A DNA stretch of 64,000 nt from Micavibrio sp. UBA6929. Lineage in GTDB: Bacteria; Pseudomonadota; Alphaproteobacteria; Micavibrionales; Micavibrionaceae. The notes under the pieces were generated by a model. The model saw only the letters and a list, made by a program, of their open reading frames with translations, was not told the origin of the DNA and searched no databases. Shown in pieces: positions 26,668-34,554 of the stretch; position 1 is the stretch's first letter; every line of letters begins with the position of its first letter. The translations under genes were made by a program, and so were the position numbers. The stretch lies in NCBI GenBank assembly GCA_002448815.1, contig DKAJ01000002.1, positions 1 through 64,000 of the forward strand, in the 5' to 3' direction.

Positions 26668-27423
26668 ATGAGCACAGGAAAAACGATTCGCGCCGGTTTG
26701 ATTATCATTGGCAATGAAATCCTGTCTGGGCGTACGCTGGATAAGAATACGCAGTATATCGCAAGTAAGCTGGGCGAGCATGGAATCACCCTTGCAGAGG
26801 TACGCATTATCCCTGATATTCAAGACAAAATTGTTACAACTATCCACGCATTGCAAGATGAGATGGACTATATCCTGACAACTGGCGGCCTTGGTCCAAC
26901 CCATGATGACATTACAGTGGACTGCATTGCGGCGGCATTTGACGTTCCTGTTGAGGTCAATCCCGAGGCCTTTGAACGCCTATTAAAACATTATGGCAGT
27001 GAAGAAGAGTTTACTCCTGCCCGTCAGCGCATGGCACGCATCCCACAAGGCGCCGCGCTGATCGACAATCCCGTTTCAACCGCGCCTGGCTTTCATGTAG
27101 GCAAAGTCTTTGCCATGGCGGGTGTCCCGCGCATTATGCAGGCCATGTTAGATAATGTCTTAACCATGGTTGAGGGCGGCGACATCAAAGAAAGCCGCAC
27201 AGTTGGATGCGCCCTGCCCGAAAGCCAGATTGCAGAGACGCTGGGTGATTTGCAAAACGCATATAGCGATATCGATATTGGCAGTTATCCGTTCTTTCAC
27301 GCGGGCAATGTCGGGGTCAGCGTCGTTTTACGCTCGACAAACATACCGGCCTTAGACGAGGCCACAGCCAAACTTATCACGGCGCTTGAAACGCTGGGCG
27401 CGCAGCCACAGCAAATAGATTAA
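26668..27423 (+). CDS. CinA/MoaB-type molybdopterin-binding domain protein
   Basis: 251 residues of the MoCF_biosynth domain as in the N-terminal part of CinA: IIIGNEILSGRTLDKNTQYIAS near residue 11, then ILTTGGLGPTHDDITVD near 70, both typical. The deamidase domain of full CinA is absent, so the protein is the shorter form common in alphaproteobacteria. Exact role unknown (nucleotide-metabolite hydrolysis has been shown for CinA relatives). A good Shine-Dalgarno (GAGAGGAA) precedes the ATG. Confidence 0.88.
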   Translation: MSTGKTIRAGLIIIGNEILSGRTLDKNTQYIASKLGEHGITLAEVRIIPDIQDKIVTTIHALQDEMDYILTTGGLGPTHDDITVDCIAAAFDVPVEVNPEAFERLLKHYGSEEEFTPARQRMARIPQGAALIDNPVSTAPGFHVGKVFAMAGVPRIMQAMLDNVLTMVEGGDIKESRTVGCALPESQIAETLGDLQNAYSDIDIGSYPFFHAGNVGVSVVLRSTNIPALDEATAKLITALETLGAQPQQID

Positions 27424-27564
27424 ACACGTGAAAAGTCATTTTTAGGGCTTTGCAACCGCGTTTAAATTCTTTATGGTCTTGCTCGAAACAGGTAAAGGCA
27501 CATGGTGCTTGCTTTTACGGCTGGTATTTAGAGGGAGCGCAATATTAAGCAATCCACATTATCG

Positions 27565-27650
27565 GCGGGCGTGGCGGAATGGTAGACGCTGCAGACTTAA
27601 AATCTGTTGTCCGTATGGACGTGGGGGTTCAAGTCCCCCCGCCCGCACCA
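27565..27650 (+). tRNA. tRNA-Leu (anticodon UAA)
   Basis: The acceptor stem GCGGGCG (27565-27571) pairs with CGCCCGC before an encoded CCA (27648-27650). The anticodon stem GCAGA/TCTGT encloses the loop CTTAAAA, giving anticodon TAA (27598-27600). The long variable arm (about 27608-27623) marks the Leu class, and the T arm GGGGG-TTCAAGT-CCCCC is regular. Length 86 nt with CCA. Confidence 0.96.
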
Positions 27651-27695
27651 ATAAATACCCAGAAGATATTGAATTAACAAAGGAAAGACACTTCG

Positions 27696-28706
27696 ATGGC
27701 AGTTAAAATTGGTATTAATGGATTTGGACGTATTGGACGCCTTGTTGCGCGCGCAATTTTCGAACTTGACCGCAAAGATGTCGAGTTGGTTGCGATCAAC
27801 GATCCAGGCGGTAACTTCTTTCCGTTGCTAAAATACGATTCTATCCATGGCCGCGCGCCATTTGACGTTGTCCGCGAAAGTGACGATTGGATTATCATTG
27901 GCGGCAAACGCATTCGCCGCTTCCGTACACGTGACATCAGTGAAATTAACTGGGACGAAGAAGGCGTTGATATCGTCATGGAATGTACTGGTCGTTTCCG
28001 TGATGCAGAAAGTGCAGGCGCGCACATCAAATCTGGCGCGAAGAAAGTTTTGATTTCTGCACCAGGCGAAGGTGACATCCCTACAATTGTTTACGGTGTA
28101 AACCACGAAAACCTGAAAAAAGAAGACACAATCGTTTCAAACGCATCATGCACAACAAACTGCCTTGCGCCTGTTGCCTATGCGATCAACGAAGAGATTG
28201 GCATCGAAACAGGCTTTATGACGACAATTCACGCCTATACTGGTGACCAGAATATCGTTGATTCATCGCATAAAGATCCACTGCGCGCACGCGCTGCGGC
28301 GATGAACATGATCCCGACATCAACTGGCGCGGCCAAAGCCGTTGGCCTTGTTTTGCCTGAATTGAAAGGCAAGCTGGACGGCGTTGCGATCCGCGTTCCG
28401 ACACCTAATGTTTCTTTGGTTGATTTGAAGTTTGTTCCATCAAAATCAGTCAGCGTCCAAGACGTTAACGACGCCGTGCAAAAATACGCACATGGTTCGC
28501 TGATGGGTATTTTGGGCGTTTATGATGATCCATGCGTGTCTGGTGACTTCAACCACGACCCACACTCATCCATGTTTAACCTGAACGGCACCAAAGTCAT
28601 GGAAGGCGGCAATTTCGTTCGCGTCATGAGCTGGTACGACAACGAATGGGGCTTTTCTATTCGTATGTTGGATAACGCCGTTAAGATGCATTCTTTGGGT
28701 TACTAA
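27696..28706 (+). CDS. gap: Glyceraldehyde-3-phosphate dehydrogenase, type I
   Basis: NAD-dependent glycolytic/gluconeogenic enzyme. 336 residues with the Rossmann start GINGFGRIGRLVARA, the active-site Cys in SNASCTTNCLAP (~156) and WYDNEWGFS near the end. Asp in AINDPG after beta2 suits NAD. AAAGGAAAG precedes the ATG. It lies 45 nt after tRNA-Leu. pgk, often between gap and fba, is missing here. Confidence 0.98.
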   Translation: MAVKIGINGFGRIGRLVARAIFELDRKDVELVAINDPGGNFFPLLKYDSIHGRAPFDVVRESDDWIIIGGKRIRRFRTRDISEINWDEEGVDIVMECTGRFRDAESAGAHIKSGAKKVLISAPGEGDIPTIVYGVNHENLKKEDTIVSNASCTTNCLAPVAYAINEEIGIETGFMTTIHAYTGDQNIVDSSHKDPLRARAAAMNMIPTSTGAAKAVGLVLPELKGKLDGVAIRVPTPNVSLVDLKFVPSKSVSVQDVNDAVQKYAHGSLMGILGVYDDPCVSGDFNHDPHSSMFNLNGTKVMEGGNFVRVMSWYDNEWGFSIRMLDNAVKMHSLGY

Positions 28707-28734
28707 AAAAATATAGCTTTTAATAAAAATTATA

Positions 28735-28764
28735 TTGACAGAGCCAGAAGAATCATGACATAAA
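28735..28764 (+). promoter_or_regulatory. Promoter between gap and fba
   Basis: TTGACA at 28735-28740, 18 bp spacer, CATAAA at 28759-28764. It stands directly upstream of a strong terminator, so it would make a short RNA (about 28771-28832) or a terminated leader of fba. Confidence 0.5.
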
Positions 28765-28770
28765 GATCTT

Positions 28771-28832
28771 CTAAACCGTTCTCCGTGGCAAAGCTGGTCT
28801 GTTCTTCTTTGAAGTCAGGCCAGCTTTTTTTT
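28771..28832 (+). ncRNA. Candidate small RNA or attenuated fba leader
   Basis: A promoter-like element (28735-28764) is followed after ~25 nt by a terminator. The predicted transcript is ~62 nt with a short unpaired 5' part (GATCTTCTAAACCGTTCTCC) ahead of the hairpin. No open frame fits. No family recognised. Confidence 0.35.
28790..28832 (+). terminator. Strong terminator after gap
   Basis: AAAGCTGGTCTG (28790-28801) pairs with CAGGCCAGCTTT (one G-U) and is followed by a run of eight T counting the stem end. The loop is ~14 nt. Confidence 0.85.
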
Positions 28833-28927
28833 GTATCAACCGCGCGCCTCCCCTTGTTATTCAGCCCTCATGATTCTAAGATGCCCGGATACATAACCAT
28901 GTTATTTTAAGGATAAGAGGCTTTTTC

Positions 28928-30022
28928 ATGAGTACATTAAAACCCGGCGTCGTTTATGGTGACGATTACAAAACACTTCTTCAGGCATGCAAAGACGGCA
29001 ACTATGCCCTGCCCGCAGTGAATGTTGTTGGTACAAATTCAATTAATGCTGTGATGGAAGCAGCCTCAAAAAACAAAACAGACATCATTATTCAGCTTTC
29101 TAATGGCGGCGCGCAGTTTTATGCGGGCAAAGGATGTCCTAATGATTTCGAAGCAAAAGTTTTAGGCGCCGTTTCTGCCGCGCAGCATGTTCATATGCTG
29201 GCAGAGCATTACGGCATTTGCGTCGTTTTGCACACTGACCACGCGCACAAGCCTTTGATCTCATGGGTTGATGCGATGATTGAGCACTCTGCTCGCAACT
29301 TTGATAAAACAGGCAAACCGCTTTACAGCTCTCACATGCTTGACCTTTCGGCTGAAGACATCAACTTTAACCTTGATGAAAGCGCCAAGATGCTTGAGAA
29401 AATGGTGCCACTGGGCATGAGCATTGAAATCGAGCTTGGCGTCACAGGCGGCGAAGAAGACGGCGTTGGATCTGACGATGATATCGGCGCGGATAACCCG
29501 AAACTGTATACGCAGCCAGAAGATTGCTTACAGGCCTATGACATCCTGTCAAAAATTGGCCACTTCTCGCTTGCGGCATCATTTGGTAATGTTCACGGCG
29601 TTTACAAGCCTGGCAACGTTAAATTGCGCCCTGAAATCTTGAAAAATTCACAGGCCTTGATCCAAGAAAAACGCGGCACTGGCCCGAACCCACTTGATCT
29701 TGTTTTCCATGGCGGATCTGGATCAGAAAAAGCCAAGATCACAGAATCTTTGGGATACGGCGTTTTCAAAATGAATATCGACACTGACACACAGTTCGCC
29801 TATGCCGAGCGTGTTGGCCAGTACGTCAACGAAAACCCTAAGGCGTTCTTGAACCAGATCGACCCTGAAGACGGCACGCCTTACAAGAAATTCTATGACC
29901 CACGTAAATTCTTGCGCGCAGGCGAAGAAGGCATTATCGCGCGCCTAGAGGAATCTTTTGATGATTTAGGTTGCCGCGGCAAATCACTTGCACACAATGA
30001 CGTGAAGGTTAAGGCCGCATAA
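28928..30022 (+). CDS. fba: Fructose-bisphosphate aldolase, class II
   Basis: Zn-dependent aldolase of glycolysis/gluconeogenesis. 364 residues, the long FbaA-type (E. coli 359). Zn ligands are visible: VVLHTDHAHKPL (His in the Asp-His signature), IEIELGVTGGEEDG, ASFGNVHGVYKPG and LVFHGGSGS. AAGGATAAGAGG upstream is a good ribosome site. It is separated from gap by a promoter and terminator, so the two can be regulated separately. Confidence 0.97.
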   Translation: MSTLKPGVVYGDDYKTLLQACKDGNYALPAVNVVGTNSINAVMEAASKNKTDIIIQLSNGGAQFYAGKGCPNDFEAKVLGAVSAAQHVHMLAEHYGICVVLHTDHAHKPLISWVDAMIEHSARNFDKTGKPLYSSHMLDLSAEDINFNLDESAKMLEKMVPLGMSIEIELGVTGGEEDGVGSDDDIGADNPKLYTQPEDCLQAYDILSKIGHFSLAASFGNVHGVYKPGNVKLRPEILKNSQALIQEKRGTGPNPLDLVFHGGSGSEKAKITESLGYGVFKMNIDTDTQFAYAERVGQYVNENPKAFLNQIDPEDGTPYKKFYDPRKFLRAGEEGIIARLEESFDDLGCRGKSLAHNDVKVKAA

Positions 30023-30058
30023 CGCGCCCTTTGCTACTCCATAAAAAACAGACAATAA

Positions 30059-30090
30059 AAAAGCGGAGCCACCAAGCTCCGCTTTTCTTT
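30059..30090. terminator. Bidirectional terminator, fba / cyclophilin
   Basis: AAAAGCGGAGC and GCTCCGCTTTT form an 11 bp stem around CACCAA. T runs on both strands suit fba (plus) and the cyclophilin gene (minus). Confidence 0.85.
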
Positions 30091-30118
30091 ATGCTTATTT
30101 ACCTATGCTAGGGCTGCA

Positions 30119-30715
30119 TTATTCTGCAGCATCCTCTGCAGGTGTTTCTGCTTCGGCAGGCGCTTCTTCTGTCTTTGTTTCCAGATCAGCCGCAACAACC
30201 ATGCGTGCGATTTTGTCTGGGCTGGCAGGTGGCTCGCCGCGTGCTACGCCATCAACAAATTCCATACCATCAGTCACTTCGCCCCAGATTGTGTACTGAC
30301 CGTTTAGGAAGCTACAATCGTCAAAGCAAATAAAGAACTGAGAGTTTGCACTGTTTGGATCTGCTGCGCGCGCCATACCGACAACGCCGCGACCAAAGTT
30401 TGCAGATGAAAATTCAGCTTCAATATCTGGATAGTCAGAACCGCCCATGCCTGTGCCTGTTGGGTCACCTGTTTGCGCCATAAAGCCTTCGATCACGCGG
30501 TGAAAAACAATCCCGCTAAAGAAATCTTCGCGCGTTAGTTTTTTCATGCGCTCAACATGTTTTGGCGCAAGGTCAGGACGCAATTCAATTGTGACAGTGC
30601 CGCTGCCTTCGATTTGCATGTAAAGCGTGTTTTCAGGATCTTTAATTCCGGCCTTTGCTGGCTGTGTCATCAGTAGGATACCCCCTAATAGTAGTGTAAA
30701 AAAGTGTTTCAACAT
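30119..30715 (-). CDS. Exported cyclophilin-type peptidyl-prolyl isomerase
   Basis: Periplasmic cis-trans prolyl isomerase. 198 residues from the ATG at 30715, which has AGGGG 8 nt upstream and starts the signal peptide LKHFFTLLLGGILLMTQPAKA. An ATG 16 codons earlier would spoil it. Cyclophilin motifs: FHRVIEGFMAQTGDPTGTG (catalytic Arg), ANSQFFICF, LNGQYTIWGEV. The C-terminal tail of ~20 residues is Glu/Ala/Pro-rich and acidic, outside the domain. Confidence 0.93.
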   Translation of the reverse strand: MLKHFFTLLLGGILLMTQPAKAGIKDPENTLYMQIEGSGTVTIELRPDLAPKHVERMKKLTREDFFSGIVFHRVIEGFMAQTGDPTGTGMGGSDYPDIEAEFSSANFGRGVVGMARAADPNSANSQFFICFDDCSFLNGQYTIWGEVTDGMEFVDGVARGEPPASPDKIARMVVAADLETKTEEAPAEAETPAEDAAE

Positions 30716-30842
30716 TCGTAATCCCCTTATCAAGATTGCACGATAGTTAGACCATGATGACACAGCAGAGTCTAGCCCTTGCCCGCAATATGATCACAGT
30801 TGTAGACAAGCAATCGAACGATCACACTGTGTAAAACAGACA

Positions 30843-31049
30843 CTAAGGAACGCGCACAATAGCGATTTCGTTGGCCTTCAACGACTTTGCAATATCCTTA
30901 AAACACGCCTTGCACTGACCATCCGCACCGCCAGAGCACATATTATAAAATTCTTTAAAATCGACCTGATCACGGCCAGCACTTTTTAGCGCATCAATAT
31001 TGTCGTCGATCGTTTGGGAGTTAAAATTGTTACACAGACAGACATGCAT
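30843..31049 (-). CDS. bfd: Bfd-type [2Fe-2S] ferredoxin (bacterioferritin-associated), copy 1
   Basis: 68 residues. Cys ligands are spaced as in Bfd: CLC at residues 4-6 and CSGGADGQCKAC (last two are CxxC) at ~38-49. Bfd reduces the bacterioferritin core through heme and releases iron. It begins 6 nt after the stop of the second copy, so both are on one mRNA under the Fur-like box at 31291-31305. bfr lies about 1 kb upstream on the same strand. Confidence 0.85.
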   Translation of the reverse strand: MHVCLCNNFNSQTIDDNIDALKSAGRDQVDFKEFYNMCSGGADGQCKACFKDIAKSLKANEIAIVRVP

Positions 31050-31055
31050 CAGACT

Positions 31056-31247
31056 TTAGCCACTGACCACCGTGCCATTATGGGTTTTTACCATGTCTTT
31101 AAGCGTTTCAAGACACTGACAGCAATTAGGGCTCTGACCGCCCGAACATGCGCTATAAACTTCGGAGACGCTGCAACGGCCGCCCTTTTCTTGCATATGC
31201 GCTTTGGCTTTTTTATCACTGAATGCGTTACAAACACAAAGTATCAT
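31056..31247 (-). CDS. Bfd-type [2Fe-2S] ferredoxin, copy 2
   Basis: 63 residues. CVC at 4-6 and CSGGQSPNCCQC at ~34-45 give the Bfd cluster site. It differs widely from copy 1 in between (for example KKAKAHMQEKGGRCSVSEVYSA against DDNIDALKSAGRDQ), so this is an old duplication or a distinct partner. AGGG precedes the ATG. It is first in the two-gene unit and directly downstream of the iron box. Confidence 0.83.
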   Translation of the reverse strand: MILCVCNAFSDKKAKAHMQEKGGRCSVSEVYSACSGGQSPNCCQCLETLKDMVKTHNGTVVSG

Positions 31248-31290
31248 CGCTTTGCCCTATCATTTATTGCGGGACGCCCCTAAATGCGTT

Positions 31291-31305
31291 TGATAATAAT
31301 TATCA
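31291..31305. promoter_or_regulatory. Fur-like iron box of the bfd pair
   Basis: TGATAATAATTATCA is a perfect 7-1-7 palindrome matching the core of the Fur box. On the minus strand TTGCAA (31320-31325) lies upstream at -35-like distance, so repressor binding would cover the -10. Two direct copies of TTAATTGCAAG (31316-31326, 31333-31343; 17 bp apart) lie just upstream. Iron repression of bfd is known in other bacteria. Confidence 0.65.
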
Positions 31306-31353
31306 TTTAGACATTTTAATTGCAAGCGATTCTTAATTGCAAGAAAAAACGCA

Positions 31354-31388
31354 CAAAAAAGCCCTGAACATATATGATGTCAGGGCGC
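31354..31388 (-). terminator. Terminator of the small membrane protein gene
   Basis: Minus strand: GCCCTGA and TCAGGGC pair around a 12 nt loop and run into six T. It isolates the gene at 31418 from the bfd unit. Confidence 0.8.
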
Positions 31389-31417
31389 TTTAAGATGACT
31401 ATTGCGATAATGCTATT

Positions 31418-31885
31418 TTAAGGTAAATAGTTTTCTTCTACATACTGAACACGCATATCCATCACTTTTTCTTGCAAAATACCATCCTCATTTTCCCAGT
31501 TCACAGTGCCAATGGCTAAGCCTGTTGCCATTGCAGCGGCCATAAAGGTAGATGTTGAACGTCCAACAACGCCACTAGCGCGGCTAAGCGGTTCAGCCAC
31601 GTTATCACGGCGAACATCACGCGCACCATGTGTAAAGGCACGTTTTAGCGTCGCAACGCCCGAAGCCACCGTAACAACACCACCAGCAACAAGCGCGAGT
31701 TCGCCCATTTCTGCGCCCTCGCTGTGCGTTAACGCACTCGACACGATCGCACCTGTTAGCGTTCCGCCTACAGCAAGACCGCCATAGTGATAGGCGCGCT
31801 CACCCCAGTCATATGCATTATCAACGACTTTATCAGTAACTTTATCAACGAGCTGCTTTGTTTTAGCTCTTGCATTTTTTAGCAT
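31418..31885 (-). CDS. Small membrane protein of unknown function
   Basis: 155 residues from the ATG at 31885 (AGAGG upstream; a start 11 codons earlier is unsupported). The N-terminus is basic and helical (KNARAKTKQLVDKVTDKV). Three hydrophobic Gly/Ala-rich segments follow: GGLAVGGTLTGAIVSSAL, LALVAGGVVTVASGVATL and FMAAAMATGLAIGTV. The C-terminus is polar. I recognise no family. TTGACA at 31942-31947 (minus) may be its -35. Confidence 0.65.
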   Translation of the reverse strand: MLKNARAKTKQLVDKVTDKVVDNAYDWGERAYHYGGLAVGGTLTGAIVSSALTHSEGAEMGELALVAGGVVTVASGVATLKRAFTHGARDVRRDNVAEPLSRASGVVGRSTSTFMAAAMATGLAIGTVNWENEDGILQEKVMDMRVQYVEENYLP

Positions 31886-31949
31886 GTTACAACCTCTTTC
31901 TACCGTGAAACGGTACAAGACTTACAATTCTAAAAACAATATGTCAATA

Positions 31950-31982
31950 AAAACCCCTGCCCGTTTCCAGGCAAGGGGTTTA
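31950..31982 (-). terminator. Terminator after bfr
   Basis: AAACCCCTTGCC and GGCAGGGGTTT pair on the minus strand and are followed by TTTATT. The plus strand also has a weak T run. Confidence 0.75.
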
Positions 31983-32007
31983 ATTACTATTGAGAAAAGC
32001 GGTTAGC

Positions 32008-32496
32008 TTATTCTTCTGCATCTAACGGGCTTTCAGAATTTAACTGAATATAGTTTTCAACGCCCATTTGCTCGATCATTTGAAGTTGTGTTTCAAGGTA
32101 ATCTTCGTGACCTTCTTCTTCTTTCAAGATCTGAATGAACAAGTCACGTGTGACATAGTCATTGACTTGCTCGCAATATGCGATGGCTTCGCGGTAATGC
32201 TCAACGCCGCCAATCTCAAGTTTCAGGTCACATTCAAGAATTTCTTTTACATCTTCACCGATCAAAAGCTTTTCCAAGTCTTGCAAGTTTGGCAAGCCGC
32301 CCAAGAACAAGATACGCTTGATCAAAAGGTCAGCGTGCTGCATTTCCTCGATTGATTCTTGGTATTCATGTTTTGCAAGTTTTGTGATGCCCCAGTCTTC
32401 CAAAATGCGTGAGTGCAAGAAGTATTGGTTAATGGCGGTGAGTTCTTTTTTCAGAGCAATGTTGAGATGCTCGATAATTTGTTTGTCGCCTTTCAT
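32008..32496 (-). CDS. bfr: Bacterioferritin
   Basis: Iron-storage 24-mer with heme. 162 residues, normal size. The di-iron ligands are in place: Glu in LKKELTAINQ (~18), Glu and His in EEMQHADLLI (~51, 54), Glu in LEIGGVEHY (~94) and ExxH in EEEGHEDYL (~127-130). Met52 (in EEMQH) is the heme ligand, so it is a heme-binding Bfr. It starts 21 nt after purB and probably belongs to its transcript. The two Bfd genes further on are its likely reductase partners. Confidence 0.96.
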   Translation of the reverse strand: MKGDKQIIEHLNIALKKELTAINQYFLHSRILEDWGITKLAKHEYQESIEEMQHADLLIKRILFLGGLPNLQDLEKLLIGEDVKEILECDLKLEIGGVEHYREAIAYCEQVNDYVTRDLFIQILKEEEGHEDYLETQLQMIEQMGVENYIQLNSESPLDAEE

Positions 32497-32517
32497 GATA
32501 GGTGCTCCAATCTGATA

Positions 32518-33819
32518 TTAGTCGTTAAAAATTCTGCCGAAAATCGTATCGATATGTTTCGTGTAGTTCTTGTAATCAAACATAGCGTCAAACGCATCTT
32601 TGTCAAGTTTTTCAGTTACTTGTGAATCATTCTCAAGCTCATTACGCAATGTATTTTTGCCCTTTTTCTCCCACACTTTCATCGCGTTGCGTTGAACAAT
32701 GCGGTATGCGTCTTCGCGGCTGATGCCGGCTTGGGTCAATGCCAGAAGGACGCGCTGAGAGAAGACAAGACCGCCCATTTTCTCAAGGTTCTCGATCATT
32801 GTGTCTGGATACACCAACAATTTATCAATAAGGCCTGCCATACGGTTAAGCGCATAGTTTGCGCTGATTAAGGCATCAGGCAAAATTGTACGCTCAACAG
32901 CAGAGTGAGAGATATCGCGCTCGTGCCATAGGGCCACGTTTTCCAGGGCTGGCACAACGCCTGCGCGGATAATGCGCGCTTGGCCTGTCATGTTTTCACT
33001 GGCGATTGGGTTACGCTTATGCGGCATCGCAGATGAGCCCTTTTGGCCTTTGTCGAAATATTCTTCCGCTTCGCGCACTTCGGTGCGTTGCAAGTGACGA
33101 ATTTCAACAGACAGGTTCTCTATCGAGCTTGCCACCACACCAAGCGTCGCAAAGAACATTGCATGACGATCACGCGGAATAACCTGCGTTGCGACTGTTT
33201 CTACGCGCAGGCCAAGCTTTTCTGCAACGTGCGCTTCAACTTCAGGCGGAAGAACGGCGTATGTACCAACAGCGCCTGAAATCGTAATCGTAGATACCTC
33301 TTCCTTGGCGCGCACCATACGCTCGCGCGCACGTTTAAATGCGGCGTAGTGGCCAGCTAGCTTCAATCCAAATGTTGTAGGCTCGCCATGGATACCGTGT
33401 GAGCGACCAATGCATAGCGTATCTTTATGTTCGCGCGCACGTTTTTCCAGCGCCGCAAGCAATTTATCCAAATCAGCGATAATGATATCCGCCGCCTGTG
33501 TCAGCATCACGGCAAAGCTTGTATCCACAACGTCAGAGCTTGTCATTCCTTGGTGGACATAGCGGCTGTCAGGGCCGACATATTCGGCAACGCTTGTCAA
33601 AAATGCGATGACATCATGCTTTACTTCGACTTCGATCTCGTCGATGCGCGCGATATCGAAATTCCCTTTTTCGCGCAATGCCTTGGCTGCACTTTCAGGC
33701 ACGATACCCATGTCAGCCATTTTTTCTAGCGCAAGCGTTTCAACCTCAAGCCAAATTTTAAACTTGTTTTCAGGCTCGAAAATCGAAGCCATTTCAGGAC
33801 GGGAATAACGAGGGATCAT
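32518..33819 (-). CDS. purB: Adenylosuccinate lyase
   Basis: Cleaves SAICAR and adenylosuccinate in purine synthesis. 433 residues. The fumarase/aspartase superfamily signature is KGSSAMPHKRNPIASEN near 262, with the mobile Ser loop. The N-terminal MIPRYSRPEMASIF is the typical start. With purH (59309) it serves the same pathway from a separate locus. bfr follows after 21 nt. Confidence 0.98.
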   Translation of the reverse strand: MIPRYSRPEMASIFEPENKFKIWLEVETLALEKMADMGIVPESAAKALREKGNFDIARIDEIEVEVKHDVIAFLTSVAEYVGPDSRYVHQGMTSSDVVDTSFAVMLTQAADIIIADLDKLLAALEKRAREHKDTLCIGRSHGIHGEPTTFGLKLAGHYAAFKRARERMVRAKEEVSTITISGAVGTYAVLPPEVEAHVAEKLGLRVETVATQVIPRDRHAMFFATLGVVASSIENLSVEIRHLQRTEVREAEEYFDKGQKGSSAMPHKRNPIASENMTGQARIIRAGVVPALENVALWHERDISHSAVERTILPDALISANYALNRMAGLIDKLLVYPDTMIENLEKMGGLVFSQRVLLALTQAGISREDAYRIVQRNAMKVWEKKGKNTLRNELENDSQVTEKLDKDAFDAMFDYKNYTKHIDTIFGRIFND

Positions 33820-33915
33820 TGTGTGTATTTCTCTTTATCTATCAATGTGGTGTGAAAAGTATTTATAGGCCAAACTTATAATGCACAAAAATACAGATGA
33901 AAACCCCTGAGCGCC

Positions 33916-34341
33916 CTACTTTGGCAGATATTTTTGATCTGCTTCTTGCGTGCACGCCCCTTCGATCGTCACAGGCTTGTCGCCATAGACCATACGCGCC
34001 CATTCATCAGCGGACCAAAGTTCGCATCTGTCGCCAACACCGGCGCAGATCAAATTACGCGCTTTAACTGGTTCTTCATAAGGCCACACTGCGCTCCACA
34101 TCTCTTTGGTGAGCGAGATCGTATCGCGGCCTTGCAACGGCAGGACATGCATACCATCATCCCAGCCCCATATATCTTCGCGTACATCCTGCGGAATTTT
34201 AGCGCCGCGCAGCGGATAGATTAACAGCGCCTTGTATTGCATATCAGGCACAAGAAGTACGTGCGAATGCGCCGCGTTAAAGCGCGCCGTCAACGCCGGC
34301 GGCAAGATTAAATCCTGCCTTTTCTTTTTCGGGGTATGCAT
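33916..34341 (-). CDS. MraZ-like (SpoVT-AbrB fold) protein
   Basis: About 141 residues from the ATG at 34341. Two repeats resemble the double AbrB unit of MraZ: LILPPALTARF...LLIYPL and DTISLTKEMWSAVW...NLICAGVGDRCELWSADEWARMV, the second very like the MraZ C-terminus. It is not in a dcw cluster (no rsmH or ftsL beside it). The open frame extends to 34584, but the promoter at 34376-34404 would start mRNA near 34369. That leaves the ATG at 34368 leaderless, or the one at 34341 with AAGG 9 nt upstream. The identification is from motif memory. Confidence 0.55.
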   Translation of the reverse strand: MHTPKKKRQDLILPPALTARFNAAHSHVLLVPDMQYKALLIYPLRGAKIPQDVREDIWGWDDGMHVLPLQGRDTISLTKEMWSAVWPYEEPVKARNLICAGVGDRCELWSADEWARMVYGDKPVTIEGACTQEADQKYLPK

Positions 34342-34375
34342 TCCCCTTAACCTTAGTCCCTCTGCCATGGACGGC

Positions 34376-34404
34376 GTTATACGCCTTTCCCATAATTTTT
34401 GCAA
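34376..34404 (-). promoter_or_regulatory. Promoter of the MraZ-like gene
   Basis: Minus strand: TTGCAA at 34399-34404, exact 17 bp spacer, TATAAC at 34376-34381. It is back to back with the rpsD promoter only 20 bp away. Confidence 0.65.
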
Positions 34405-34423
34405 TTTTATATTACAATAATGT

Positions 34424-34452
34424 TTGACAAACGGCCGTGGATAGGCAATATT
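34424..34452 (+). promoter_or_regulatory. Promoter of rpsD
   Basis: TTGACA at 34424-34429, 17 bp spacer, AATATT at 34447-34452. It gives a leader of about 95 nt containing a small hairpin (AAAGGC / GCCTTT, 34470-34486), possibly for S4 autoregulation. Confidence 0.65.
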
Positions 34453-34554
34453 GCGCCAATTCTCAAGAAAAAGGCATGGGGCCTTTGTTGCAGGTTCGCC
34501 CTCAACCCCACTGGGATATTGGGACATTAATATACAAAGAAAGGTATGAAAGCC

